A stretch of 64,000 bases of DNA from Lysobacterales bacterium 63-13 (GCA_001899855.1 MKWR01000004.1:1-64000); one strand, 5' to 3'. Positions 26,626 through 35,123 are shown, numbered from the stretch's first letter. Translations and numbers: made by a program. The notes: generated by a model from the letters alone, not told the origin.

Positions 26626-29133
26626 ATGAGCGCAGCGAGTTCCAGCAACAAGACGCCAAACGCCTTTCATCGGACTGCCGAGAAACTGGTTTTCGGCAAC
26701 CGGCCCGTCGTGCTGATCCTGTTTGCGATCGCCACCATCATCTTCACCTATTTCGCCGCGCAACTGCGCGTGGATGCGGGCTTCAAGAAGCAGATCCCGC
26801 TGCAGCACGAGTACATGCAGACCTTCCTCGACTACGAGCAGGAGTTTGGCGGTGCCAACCGCGTCCTCATCGCGGTGATGGACAAGAGCGGCGACATGTT
26901 CAACCTGCCGTTCTTCCAGACCATGGAGAAGATCACGCAGGATGCCAAGGGCATCGACAGCGTCGACGAGGCGCGCGTGCGCTCGATTTTCACGCCGAAC
27001 GTGCGCTTTGTCGAAGTCGTCGAGGACGGTTTTGCCGGTGGCAACGTGATCCCGCAGGACTTCACGCCGAATGTCGAAGGATTCGAGGCAAGCCCCGAGC
27101 AGTTCGCGACGGTCAAGGCGAACATGGAAAAGGCCAGCATCGTCGGCCGCCTGGTCGCCAAGGATTTCTCCGGCGCGATGGTCTGGGTGGATCTCGTTCC
27201 CGAGAATCCGGAAAAAGGCGTCAAGGTCGATTACAACAAGATCGCCGCACAGCTCGATGACATCCGCGGCAAGTACGAGAACGAGCACACCACGGTGGCG
27301 ATCATCGGCTTTGCCAAGATGGTCGGGGACATCACCGCCGGTGCGCAATCGGTGATCTGGTTCTTCGGCCTGACCATCGCCTTTACCTGGCTGCTTTTGT
27401 TCATTTATTCCTCATCGGTCAAGCTGGCATCGCTGACCGTGTTCTGCGCCCTGGTTTCAGTGGTGTGGATGCTCGGCGCCTTGCGCCTGCTCGGCTTCGG
27501 CATCGATCCGATGAACATGCTGACGCCGTTCCTCATCTTCGCCATCGCCGTCAGCCATGGCGAACAGATGATCAACCGCTACCGCGGCGAGATCTTCTTC
27601 GGTGGACTCGAGGAAGGCACCCCGGAGGAGTTGAGCAAGCGTGCCGGTCTCGATCCGGAGACCGCCGCGCGCGATGCCTTCCGTGCCTTGCTCGTGCCCG
27701 GTTCCGTTGCCCTCGTTGCCGGCTGCGTCGGATTCGCCGCGATCCTCATGATCCCGATCCGCATCATCTTCGAATTGGCCATCACCGCAACCATCGGCGT
27801 CGCCCTGACCATCCTCACCGACCTGGTCCTGCTGCCGGTGCTGCTGTCCTACACGCGCCTGCGCAACCTGCCGCGCAAGCGCGCCTATCGTCTGCGCCAG
27901 TTGACCCAGTTCGACAAGATCTGGACCGTGCTGGCCAAATTCAGCAAGCCCGTGCCCGCCGCCATCATCCTCGTCGTGGGCGTGGTCATCTGGTTTGCCG
28001 CCGAGCGCGTCGGCGAGCATGTGATGATTGGCGATGCGCAAAAGGGCGTCGCCGAACTGCGTCCTGAAGCGCGCTACAACCAGGATGCCGTGCTCATCAG
28101 CGACAAGTTCGCGCTCGGCGTCGACATCCTAAATGTCATTGCCGAAGGGCCGCCGTCGGCGTGCACCAACAGTTATCCAGTGATGGAACTGGTCGACCGC
28201 TTCGCCTGGCACCTGCGCAACGTCGAGGGCGTGGCGCAGGTGATGACCCTGCCGGTGGCGGCGAAGATCGTCAATGCCGGCTGGAACGAGGGCAATGTGC
28301 GCTGGCGCGTGTTGCCGCGTGACGCCGATACGCTGCGCCTCGCCACGCAGGGTTTCGAGACCGACACCGGCCTGCTCAATGCCGATTGCAGTGCCATGCC
28401 GATCATGGCCTTCCTCACCGATCATCGCGCCACGACGATCGACAGGGTGATCGGTTCGATCAAGCAATTCCGCGATGACAACCATGCCTGGGCCGGTGGT
28501 GAGGTCAACCTGCGTGAAAAACTGGCCGAACAATCCGCCAGTGGCGAGGGCGCGGAAGGGGACCTGAACCAGGTCAACCTGCGCCTGGCAACCGGCAACG
28601 TCGGCGTCCTCGCCGCCATCAACGACGAAGTGCGTGCGGTCAAGCGGCTGATCCTGTACATGCTCTACGCGGCCGTGTTCGCCATGTGCCTGATCAGTTT
28701 CCGCAGCCCGCGTGCCGCGCTCTGCATCACCTTGCCACTGGTGCTGGTCACCGAGCTCGGCCATGCGCTGATGGTCCATCTGGATATCGGCATGAAGATC
28801 AACACGCTGACCGTGGTCGCCCTCGGCGTCGGCATCGGCGTCGACTACGGCATCTACATCTTCGCCCGCATGCGTGAGGCCCTGCTCGCCGGCCGGCCGC
28901 TGACCGAGGCATATTTCGCCTCGCTGAAGACCACCGGCATCGCCATTTTCTACACAGCCTTGACGCTGGCGGTCGGTGTCGGCACCTGGGTGTTTTCGGA
29001 TCTGAAGTTCCAGGCCGACATGGGCGTCATGCTCACCTTCATGTTCGTCGTCAACATGATCGCCGCAATCGTCTTCCTGCCGGCACTGTGCCGCTGGCTG
29101 TTGCGCCCCATGGAAAAAATCACGCAAGCCTGA
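26626..29133 (+). CDS. MMPL/RND family transporter
   Basis: 835 residues with the RND duplication. TM1 ('VVLILFAIATIIFTYFAAQL') is followed by a large periplasmic loop, TMs 2-6, a soluble linker, TM7 ('AAIILVVGVVIWFAAERV'), a second large loop, and TMs 8-12. A proton-relay-type acidic residue sits in TM10 ('LGVGIGVDYGIYIFARM'). The corresponding half-1 position reads 'IFAIAVSHGEQMINRYRG', without the Asp. MMPL/HpnN-type members move lipids, hopanoids or polyketides rather than drugs. ATG 26626 is preferred; the longer frame from 26581 would overlap the YCF48 gene. A strong hairpin follows the stop. Confidence 0.9.
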   Translation: MSAASSSNKTPNAFHRTAEKLVFGNRPVVLILFAIATIIFTYFAAQLRVDAGFKKQIPLQHEYMQTFLDYEQEFGGANRVLIAVMDKSGDMFNLPFFQTMEKITQDAKGIDSVDEARVRSIFTPNVRFVEVVEDGFAGGNVIPQDFTPNVEGFEASPEQFATVKANMEKASIVGRLVAKDFSGAMVWVDLVPENPEKGVKVDYNKIAAQLDDIRGKYENEHTTVAIIGFAKMVGDITAGAQSVIWFFGLTIAFTWLLLFIYSSSVKLASLTVFCALVSVVWMLGALRLLGFGIDPMNMLTPFLIFAIAVSHGEQMINRYRGEIFFGGLEEGTPEELSKRAGLDPETAARDAFRALLVPGSVALVAGCVGFAAILMIPIRIIFELAITATIGVALTILTDLVLLPVLLSYTRLRNLPRKRAYRLRQLTQFDKIWTVLAKFSKPVPAAIILVVGVVIWFAAERVGEHVMIGDAQKGVAELRPEARYNQDAVLISDKFALGVDILNVIAEGPPSACTNSYPVMELVDRFAWHLRNVEGVAQVMTLPVAAKIVNAGWNEGNVRWRVLPRDADTLRLATQGFETDTGLLNADCSAMPIMAFLTDHRATTIDRVIGSIKQFRDDNHAWAGGEVNLREKLAEQSASGEGAEGDLNQVNLRLATGNVGVLAAINDEVRAVKRLILYMLYAAVFAMCLISFRSPRAALCITLPLVLVTELGHALMVHLDIGMKINTLTVVALGVGIGVDYGIYIFARMREALLAGRPLTEAYFASLKTTGIAIFYTALTLAVGVGTWVFSDLKFQADMGVMLTFMFVVNMIAAIVFLPALCRWLLRPMEKITQA

Positions 29134-29141
29134 ACAGGCCG

Positions 29142-29175
29142 CAGCCCGCAGGTCTCTAATCGAGACTGCGGGCTG
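29142..29175. terminator. Bidirectional hairpin between RND and VIT genes
   Basis: 29142-29156 pairs with 29162-29175 with a single bulged base and a 5-nt loop (14 bp). It lies 9 bp after the RND stop and 22 bp from the convergent VIT stop. There is no T-tract on either strand. Confidence 0.6.
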
Positions 29176-29196
29176 GCCAATGCCGCATGCCGGTGA

Positions 29197-29895
29197 TCAA
29201 ACCGCGCTGCCACCAAACCAGTAGCCAACCACGGCAGTCACCGCCATGGCCAGTGCACTCCAGAAGACGACCCGCCATGCGCCGCGCAACATCGGCGCGC
29301 CACCGGTGCGTGCGGCAACTGCGCCGAGGGCGGCGAGAAAAACCAGCGAAGACAGCATGATCACCGGCACGCGCACGTTGGCGGGAGCAATGATGGCGCT
29401 GATCAGGGGCAGCACCCCGCCCACCGAAAATGCCGCCGCCGAGGCGAGGGCCGCAAGCAAGGGTCGCGCGCGCAGAGCGTGGGTGATGCCGAGTTCGTCG
29501 CGGGCGTGGGCACCGAGCGCATCGTGGGCGGTCAGCTGCTCGGCGACCTGCTGAGCCAGTTCGGCATCGAGTCCGCGCTTGACATAGATTCCCGCCAGCT
29601 CTTTCAGCTCATGCTGCGGATGACGTTCCAGCTCGTCGCGTTCGAGGGCCAGATCGGCGGTTTCGGTATCCGATTGCGAACTGACCGAGATGTATTCGCC
29701 GGCGCCCATCGACATGGCGCCGCCAACCAGTCCGGCAATGCCGGCAAGGACAATGCCCGCCTGATCCATGTTGGCGGCGGCGATGCCGACAATCAGACTT
29801 GCGGTTGAAACGATGCCGTCGTTGGCACCGAGCACGGCGGCACGCAACCAGCCGATCCGATCCGTGCGATGGATTTCATGGTGATGCTTGAGCAC
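29197..29895 (-). CDS. VIT1/CCC1 family iron/manganese transporter
   Basis: 232 residues. The VIT signature is clear: 'LRAAVLGANDGIVSTASLIVGIA' in TM1 and 'GLVGGAMSMGAGEYISVSSQSDTE' leading into a cytoplasmic acidic helical domain ('ALERDELERHPQHELKELA'), then three more helices. Eukaryotic relatives move Fe2+ or Mn2+ into vacuoles; bacterial members export or store-load Fe2+/Mn2+ across the inner membrane. The acidic metal-binding domain is present but short. The gene faces the RND transporter and is followed, in its own upstream direction, by the Mpo1-like gene 44 bp away on the same strand. Confidence 0.93.
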   Translation of the reverse strand: MLKHHHEIHRTDRIGWLRAAVLGANDGIVSTASLIVGIAAANMDQAGIVLAGIAGLVGGAMSMGAGEYISVSSQSDTETADLALERDELERHPQHELKELAGIYVKRGLDAELAQQVAEQLTAHDALGAHARDELGITHALRARPLLAALASAAAFSVGGVLPLISAIIAPANVRVPVIMLSSLVFLAALGAVAARTGGAPMLRGAWRVVFWSALAMAVTAVVGYWFGGSAV

Positions 29896-29939
29896 GCCGT
29901 TTCTCCCTTTGTCGCGTCAATGCCGGCACACTGCCGGCA

Positions 29940-30404
29940 TCAACGATGGATCTGCAAACGCCGCATGAGCTTGTCGGCCAGCCAGGCCGGACCAATCAGC
30001 AGATAGGCCAGATCGGTGAGGAATGACGGCCTCGCCCCTTCGATCACGTGGCCGATGAACTGACCGATCCAGGCGATGACGAACACACCCGCGGCCGTCC
30101 ACAGCAGTCGCTCCGGCCCGATGCCGCGCAGCAGCCATTCGGTGAACAGGCCGAAGGCGACGAAGACGACAAGCATGGCCAGGCCAATGGGTTTGCTGCG
30201 GCGCCAGTAGAACGCGAACGCGCCGATCATCGCCATGCCACACCAGAAACCGGGTCGGCCAATCGATGCAGGAACCGGGATGATCCACAGGGCCGCCATC
30301 ACCGCCCACAGGATGGCCGGCACGCAGATCCAGTGGATCACCTGGTTGTGGCGATTGCGATGATCCTGGCTGTAACCGGCAAACCAGTCGTCAAGTGTTC
30401 GCAT
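29940..30404 (-). CDS. DUF962 / Mpo1-like membrane protein
   Basis: About 154 residues with four predicted helices. The conserved 'YSQDHRNRHNQVIHW' and 'WIGQFIGHVIEGARPS' carry the histidines that in yeast Mpo1 bind Fe2+ for alpha-oxidation of 2-hydroxy fatty acids. Bacterial members are uncharacterised as far as I know, so the enzymatic role is inferred only from these residues. ATG 30404 fits the family's N-terminus with GGAG about 10 nt upstream; the longer frame from 30452 adds 16 residues with no homology. It lies between purC and the VIT gene on the same strand. Confidence 0.9.
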   Translation of the reverse strand: MRTLDDWFAGYSQDHRNRHNQVIHWICVPAILWAVMAALWIIPVPASIGRPGFWCGMAMIGAFAFYWRRSKPIGLAMLVVFVAFGLFTEWLLRGIGPERLLWTAAGVFVIAWIGQFIGHVIEGARPSFLTDLAYLLIGPAWLADKLMRRLQIHR

Positions 30405-30461
30405 CAGGCCCGCTCCGCTTCGCGTGGCAAGGGGAAACCCGCACATGCGCAATGTAGCCGC

Positions 30462-31358
30462 TCAATCAAGGCGGATGCCAGCCAGCCGATCCAGTGCCTC
30501 GGCATATTTCGCCGCCGTGGCCTCGATGATTGGCGCAGGGATCGAAGGCCCGGGTGCCTGCTTGTTCCAGTCCAGCGTCTCCAGGTAATCGCGCACGAAC
30601 TGCTTGTCGTAGCTTGGCGGACTGATGCCCACGCGATATTCCTCGGCCGGCCAGAAGCGTGAGGAATCCGGGGTCAGCATCTCGTCCATCACATACAGCT
30701 TGCCCTCGGCATCGGTGCCGAACTCGAGCTTGGTATCGGCAATCAGGATGCCGCGCGTGGCCGCATAGGCGGCGGCAAACGAATAAATCGCCAAGGTGGC
30801 ATCGCGCACCTGCGTGGCCAGCTCGCTACCGACCTGGTCAACCAACACGGCAAACGCCACATTCTGGTCATGCCCGCCAACTGCCGCCTTGGTCGAGGGC
30901 GTGAAGATCGGCTCCGGCAACTGTTCGGCCTGACGCATGCCGGGCGGCAAGGTGATGCCGCACAGTGAACCGCTCGCCTGATAGTCCTTCCAGCCCGAAC
31001 CAATCAGATAACCGCGCGCAATTGCCTCGAACGGGACCGGCTTGAGGCGCTTGCTGACAATGCTGCGCCGGGCATACAGCGACACGTCGACGCCGGGCGG
31101 CAACACCTCGGCAATTGGCCGCTCGACGAGATGATTGGGCATCAGGTGCGCGGTCCTGGCGAACCAGAAATTCGACAGCCGGGTCAGCATCTCGCCCTTG
31201 CCGGGCACCGGATCGGGCAGCACGACATCGAATGCACTGAGCCGATCGGTGGCGACGATCAGCAGTTCATTGTCGGGCAGGGCGTAGACATCGCGCACCT
31301 TGCCACGATGGATCAGGTCGAGGCCGGGCAGGTTGGATTGCAGCAGGATCGAAGGCAC
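30462..31358 (-). CDS. purC: Phosphoribosylaminoimidazole-succinocarboxamide synthase
   Basis: About 298 residues of SAICAR synthetase, which joins aspartate to CAIR using ATP in purine biosynthesis. Signatures: '[11 protein letters not shown]' near residue 19, '[22 protein letters not shown]', '[16 protein letters not shown]' and '[16 protein letters not shown]'. The length and the early RGKVRD place it in the long, yeast-like form common in many proteobacteria. No ATG is available near the expected N-terminus; GTG 31358 is chosen, with CGGAA upstream. Its 5' leader contains a perfect 17-bp inverted repeat (31395-31438). It is divergent from the DjlA-like gene. Confidence 0.96.
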   Translation of the reverse strand: MPSILLQSNLPGLDLIHRGKVRDVYALPDNELLIVATDRLSAFDVVLPDPVPGKGEMLTRLSNFWFARTAHLMPNHLVERPIAEVLPPGVDVSLYARRSIVSKRLKPVPFEAIARGYLIGSGWKDYQASGSLCGITLPPGMRQAEQLPEPIFTPSTKAAVGGHDQNVAFAVLVDQVGSELATQVRDATLAIYSFAAAYAATRGILIADTKLEFGTDAEGKLYVMDEMLTPDSSRFWPAEEYRVGISPPSYDKQFVRDYLETLDWNKQAPGPSIPAPIIEATAAKYAEALDRLAGIRLD

Positions 31359-31394
31359 AGGTCGGGTTCCGCGACATCGGGCAGCGCGCAGTTT

Positions 31395-31438
31395 AAGGCA
31401 ACGCGGATCAGCTGGCGCCAACTGATCCGCGTTGCCTT
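31395..31438. promoter_or_regulatory. Perfect 17-bp inverted repeat between divergent purC and djlA-like genes
   Basis: 31395-31411 is the exact reverse complement of 31422-31438, with a 10-nt loop that itself contains the 8-bp palindrome TGGCGCCA. It lies 37 bp upstream of the purC start and 200 bp upstream of the djlA-like start. It could be a leader hairpin in purC mRNA, an operator, or an inserted repeat. No T-tract follows it. Confidence 0.55.
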
Positions 31439-31637
31439 TGGCGGAGCGGCCGGCCAGCCGTGTAAAATCAGCGGTTTCCCGGCGTCAGGTTCGCTGCATG
31501 CTGCCACCCAAACCGTCTGCTTGCGCCGTTCGCGACCCCGCATTGCGCTGCATCGTTCCGTCCCGGTGGATTACTGCCGAGGCGCATCGCGCGCTGCCGG
31601 CCATGCCGCCACCACGCCGACGAGGGCGCACGCATCC

Positions 31638-32435
31638 ATGATCGGCAAGATCGTCGGCGCCATCCTCGGCTTGATGGTATTCCGCAACTTCCTCGGCGTG
31701 CTCATCGGCACCTTTGTCGGCCACATCTTCGATCTGAGCACGGCGCAATCACGGCGTCCGGCGCATGCGACATCGTTCATCGCGCCGCTGTTCGCATTCG
31801 CCGGCGCCCTGGCGAAATCGGACGGGCGCGTCTCCGAAGTTGAAATCCGCGCCGCCGAAGCCTTGATGAACCGCCTGCGCCTGGATCCCGAGTTGCGCCA
31901 GATGGCCATCGAGCAATTCAACCTCGGCAAGGCAGCCGAGTTCGATGCGCAGCCGGCCGTGGCCAATTTGCGCGCGTGGACACATGGCCGCCGCGATCTC
32001 GCCTTCCTGCTGCTCGACATGCTGCTCGATCTGGTCTATGCCGAAGGCAGCCCGGTTGCCAGCAAGCTCGGCATGTTGCACCAGCTTTGCGCGGCACTTG
32101 GCGTCAGCACTGCCGAACTAGCCGCGGTCACCGCCATGAAAGGTTACGGCCCGCGCTACCAATACCAGTACCAGGGCCCGCAGGGCGGCTGGTCCGGCCA
32201 GCAGCAGCAACGACCGCGCAACACGGTGTCGGCCGTCGATCCCTATGTCGTCCTTGGCATCACCCACGAAGCCGAACCGCGCGACATCAAGCGCGCCTAT
32301 CGCAAGCTCATGAGCCAGCATCACCCGGACAAGCTCGGCAACGTCCCCGACGAACTCAAGCAGCGCGCCGAATCCCGCGCCCGCGAGATCAACGCCGCCT
32401 ACGAGCGCATCAAGTCGGAACGCGGGTTCACCTGA
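31638..32435 (+). CDS. djlA: DjlA-like membrane-anchored co-chaperone (TerB + DnaJ)
   Basis: 265 residues. An N-terminal glycine-rich membrane segment ('IVGAILGLMVFRNFLGVLIG') is followed by a TerB-like helical domain (residues ~45-160, including 'AKSDGRVSEVEIRAAEALM'). A Gln/Gly linker then leads to a C-terminal J domain ('DPYVVLGITHEAEPRDIKRAYRKLM') with the HPD motif in 'QHHPDKLGN'. This is the DjlA arrangement; DjlA stimulates DnaK at the inner membrane and affects capsule and envelope stress signalling in E. coli. The ATG at 31638 has only a weak ribosome-binding site. The open frame reaches far upstream, but only this start gives the family architecture. Confidence 0.92.
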   Translation: MIGKIVGAILGLMVFRNFLGVLIGTFVGHIFDLSTAQSRRPAHATSFIAPLFAFAGALAKSDGRVSEVEIRAAEALMNRLRLDPELRQMAIEQFNLGKAAEFDAQPAVANLRAWTHGRRDLAFLLLDMLLDLVYAEGSPVASKLGMLHQLCAALGVSTAELAAVTAMKGYGPRYQYQYQGPQGGWSGQQQQRPRNTVSAVDPYVVLGITHEAEPRDIKRAYRKLMSQHHPDKLGNVPDELKQRAESRAREINAAYERIKSERGFT

Positions 32436-32773
32436 GGGGTTGGCGCGGCATCCGGATCGTTCAGTCTGCCCATCGAAGCATGCCTGGCCGGCAAGGCATG
32501 ACTGGTATCGCAAGCCTGGGCTTGCATCGAGCGCCGTATCGCCTTGCGGGTCTTCCGCCAACAAGGTTCATTTTTGCCATTGGCGCTGAGCTTGCCGAAG
32601 CGCCATGCCTGCCACAGGGGCTTCGCCAGTCGCGGCCCGTACGGATTCAGGAACATTGCGCCGCCTGCGAGAGCACGGGGCTCATTGCTGGACCAGGCTT
32701 CGAATACGCGGTCTGCGACCGCTGCGCTCAGCACGAATGGTTGCGGATGTCGCGCTCCGAACGGTCACGCGTT
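32436..32773. other. 338-bp intergenic stretch without a recognised gene
   Basis: It lies between convergent djlA and the peroxiredoxin-like gene. Both strands have open frames (for example 32399-32734 on the minus strand), but their translations are rich in Arg, Pro and Cys, look like nothing known, and lack ribosome-binding sites. I see no tRNA-like or strong hairpin structure. Confidence 0.5.
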
Positions 32774-33325
32774 TCAAGCGCGATGTCGCTGCAACAGTCC
32801 GCGGGCGATGAACAGCTCGATGCGTTCAAAGGGGATGTGGTCGCCGGCATCGTCGCCATAGTAGGCATCGATGATGCGGCCTTGTTCGTCGATGAGGAAA
32901 TCCGCCGGCATCAGGTTGCTGGTGTTGAGTCCGGCGAGGCCGACGATGCGCATGCCCTTGAGCAGGGTCGGCACGCGCGTCACGATGCCCTTGAGCTTGC
33001 GCCAGAATGAGCGCTCGATGCCGTACAGCGTGTGTGCCTTGGAGCTGGGGTCGGCGACTACCTGGAACGGCCGCGGCTGTCGCGCGACGAAGCGCTTCAC
33101 CGCATCCGGGCTGGAACTGAAGACGGCGACGATGTCCAGGCCAAGCCTGGCCAGGTCGGCATGGTGGCGGGTCAGTTCATAAATCCGGAAATTGCAGAAG
33201 GGACAGGCCGCGTCGCGAAAGAAGCACAACAAGGTGCGTCGCTGGCTGTTGCCGATGCTCACCGGCTGATCGTAGATGTCGGTCATTTCCAGTCTGGGTG
33301 CGCTGGCAGGGACATTCAGTCGCAT
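32774..33325 (-). CDS. Peroxiredoxin-like (AhpC/TSA superfamily) protein
   Basis: 183 residues with a thioredoxin fold. The N-terminal beta-hairpin ('APRLEMTDIYDQPVSIGNS') is followed by 'LLCFFRDAACPFCNFRIYEL', where a CPFC pair replaces the usual PxxxTxxC peroxidatic motif. 'VVADPSSKAHTLYGIE' matches AhpC/TSA 'V-aDp---va-aYGv'. The CxxC pair suggests a thiol-disulfide redox role rather than a classical peroxidase. It is the third gene of a small minus-strand cluster beginning with an ECF sigma factor; its start overlaps the end of a 41-residue gene by ten bases. It may be a member of the sigma factor's own regulon. Confidence 0.85.
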   Translation of the reverse strand: MRLNVPASAPRLEMTDIYDQPVSIGNSQRRTLLCFFRDAACPFCNFRIYELTRHHADLARLGLDIVAVFSSSPDAVKRFVARQPRPFQVVADPSSKAHTLYGIERSFWRKLKGIVTRVPTLLKGMRIVGLAGLNTSNLMPADFLIDEQGRIIDAYYGDDAGDHIPFERIELFIARGLLQRHRA

Positions 33326-33441
33326 CGTGCACCTCGTTCAGTCCGCACCGAGGCGGTGTACATGGGCCCGTCTTCCAGCCCGGCGTGGTCCAGACTGTCG
33401 AGCGCGCCATTGGCGAAAGGGATGATTGCGTCTTCGTGCAT
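33316..33441 (-). CDS. 41-residue acidic protein between sigma factor and peroxiredoxin
   Basis: The ATG at 33441 has GGAG 7 nt upstream, and the start context GAACCACCATGCAC is the same as that of the sigma factor gene upstream (34201). The product begins 'MHEDAIIPFANGALDSLDHA' and ends 'RTERGARCD'; it is acidic in its first half, with one cysteine, no signal peptide and no membrane helix. Its last codons overlap the peroxiredoxin start by ten bases, which implies coupled translation. It does not resemble a ZAS-type anti-sigma factor. The function is unknown. It could alternatively be a leader peptide that sets translation of the downstream gene. Confidence 0.55.
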   Translation of the reverse strand: MHEDAIIPFANGALDSLDHAGLEDGPMYTASVRTERGARCD

Positions 33442-33484
33442 GGTGGTTCTCCGGGCCGGCGCGGACGAGGGCGCGGCGCGCGTG

Positions 33485-34201
33485 TCAGTTGCCGCTGTCG
33501 CGCGCCGGTGATGCCGCTGCCGTCAATGCGTCCATCACCGTATCAGTCATGCGCGCGCAGCGCGCACCGAGGAACGGGAACGTTTCGCCGAGCGTCGTGC
33601 TCACGGTGTCCTGCAGGGTGACGCGCAGCAGCTTGCGCGCGCGATGCAAGCGCGTCTTCACGGTTTCCTGGCGGATGCCAAGCGCCTGCGCAGTTTCCTC
33701 CGTGCTGCATTCCTCGATCTCACGCAGGATGAAGACCAGCCGAAACGGCTCCGGCAGGCTGGCCACGGCGAGTTCCAGCAACTGCCGTATCTGCGCGCGG
33801 CTCGCCGAGGCCGCTGGATTCTCGGCGCCGAACCTGCCCGGAAACGGAATCACCCGCGCACTCCCGCTCGCGGCAAGGTCCAGTTTCTCGATGTCGGTCG
33901 TCGGCCGGCGTGCGCGCAGGCGGCCATGCGCCTCGTTGAGGACGATGCGGGTCATCCACGTCAGCACGCTGGATTCCCCGCGAAAGGTGTCCAGTCGCGC
34001 ATAGACATGCAGCCAGGATTCCTGCACCACGTCCTCGGCCTCGCTGTCATCGTCCAGCACGCCTCGGGCCATGCGGAAGAGGCGCTGGTTGCTGCGTTGC
34101 ATGAGATGCCGGAAGGCCTGCACCTGTCCATGCAGGACCTGCTCGACCAGTTCGGCGTCGGTCAGTTTCGAGAATTCGGTTGCCAGGTTGGATGGGTGCA
34201 T
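33485..34201 (-). CDS. ECF-type RNA polymerase sigma factor
   Basis: About 238 residues. Region 2 is 'MQRSNQRLFRMARGVLDDDSEAEDVVQESW' in two parts around residues 27-57, continuing 'ESSVLTWMTRIVLNEAHGRL'. Region 4 is 'LPEPFRLVFILREIEECST' with the helix-turn-helix 'ETAQALGIRQETVKTRLHRA'. A ~40-residue C-terminal tail contains 'FPFLGARCARMTDTV', a conserved-looking extension seen in some ECF groups lacking an anti-sigma partner. ATG 34201 has GGGGGA upstream; the longer frame to 34366 is unsupported. No anti-sigma gene is adjacent; instead a 41-residue gene and a peroxiredoxin-like gene follow, suggesting a redox-linked regulon. Confidence 0.93.
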   Translation of the reverse strand: MHPSNLATEFSKLTDAELVEQVLHGQVQAFRHLMQRSNQRLFRMARGVLDDDSEAEDVVQESWLHVYARLDTFRGESSVLTWMTRIVLNEAHGRLRARRPTTDIEKLDLAASGSARVIPFPGRFGAENPAASASRAQIRQLLELAVASLPEPFRLVFILREIEECSTEETAQALGIRQETVKTRLHRARKLLRVTLQDTVSTTLGETFPFLGARCARMTDTVMDALTAAASPARDSGN

Positions 34202-34353
34202 GGTGGTTCCCCCGCTGTGCGACATCGGATGCAGCAGTGCATGAAAGGTTCCCGGGTGGCCAGGAGCGGGCGAAAGCGGAAATGATTTGACATCAGCGGT
34301 GCGGTCGCGTTGCATGGGCCACTCATTGCTGATCGCCAACCGCCTGCCCGCCC

Positions 34354-35028
34354 ATGCCCAAATCATCCTGCGTCATCGCCCCTTCCATCCTCTCGGCAAA
34401 CTTCGCCCGGCTGGGTGAGGAGGTCGATGCCGTCATCGCCGCCGGTGCCGAGTGGGTGCATTTCGATGTCATGGACAATCACTACGTGCCCAACCTGACC
34501 ATTGGTCCGCTGGTCTGCGAGGCCTTGCGCAAGCATGGCGTCAGCGCGCCCATCGACGTGCACCTGATGGTCAAGCCGGTTGATCGCATCATCCCGGATT
34601 TCGCCAGGGCCGGGGCCAGCGTCATCAGTTTCCATCCGGAAGCCTCCGAGCACGTCGACCGCACGATCCAGCTGATCCACGCCGAAGGCTGCAAGGCCGG
34701 CCTGGTGTTCAATCCGGCCACGCCGCTGAATCATCTCGATCATGTCCTCGATCAGCTGGACCTGGTGCTGATCATGTCGGTCAATCCCGGTTTCGGCGGG
34801 CAGAGCTTCCTGCCTTCGGCGCTGGCCAAGCTGCGTCGCGCGCGCGAGCTGATCGATCGCAGCGGCCGCGATATCCGCCTGGAAATCGACGGCGGCGTGA
34901 AAGTCGACAACATTGCCGAGATCGCCCGGGCCGGTGCCGACACCTTTGTTGCCGGCTCGGCGATCTTCGGCAAATCCGACTATGCAGGCGTCATCGCGGC
35001 AATGAAGCAGGCGATTGCCGGCGGCTGA
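34354..35028 (+). CDS. rpe: Ribulose-phosphate 3-epimerase
   Basis: 224 residues of a TIM barrel. Rpe interconverts ribulose-5-phosphate and xylulose-5-phosphate in the pentose phosphate pathway. Motifs: '[17 protein letters not shown]' at the N-terminus, metal ligands in '[14 protein letters not shown]' and 'DVHLMVKP', '[10 protein letters not shown]', and '[11 protein letters not shown]' with the catalytic Asp. '[13 protein letters not shown]' forms the phosphate-binding end. The start has no strong ribosome-binding site, but the N-terminus matches the family. It is divergent from the sigma factor gene and lies 95 bp upstream of the tricorn-type protease gene. Confidence 0.97.
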   Translation: MPKSSCVIAPSILSANFARLGEEVDAVIAAGAEWVHFDVMDNHYVPNLTIGPLVCEALRKHGVSAPIDVHLMVKPVDRIIPDFARAGASVISFHPEASEHVDRTIQLIHAEGCKAGLVFNPATPLNHLDHVLDQLDLVLIMSVNPGFGGQSFLPSALAKLRRARELIDRSGRDIRLEIDGGVKVDNIAEIARAGADTFVAGSAIFGKSDYAGVIAAMKQAIAGG

Positions 35029-35123
35029 GGACGGCATTCCTGCGCGAACCGTGCCTTTCGACCCTTAGGTTGCACGCGGCGGGACGCTAGAATCAGGTTT
35101 TCCGTGTTGTCCTGGGGTTTGTG

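Noticed and set aside
23964-26651. 895-residue open frame on the minus strand
   Set aside because: Antisense to the DUF1329 and YCF48 genes, both of which have clear family motifs and signal peptides; the antisense product is compositionally odd, without motifs.
32399-32734. 111-residue minus-strand frame between djlA and the peroxiredoxin gene
   Set aside because: No ribosome-binding site, Arg/Pro/Cys-rich composition, overlap with the djlA 3' end; no family recognised.
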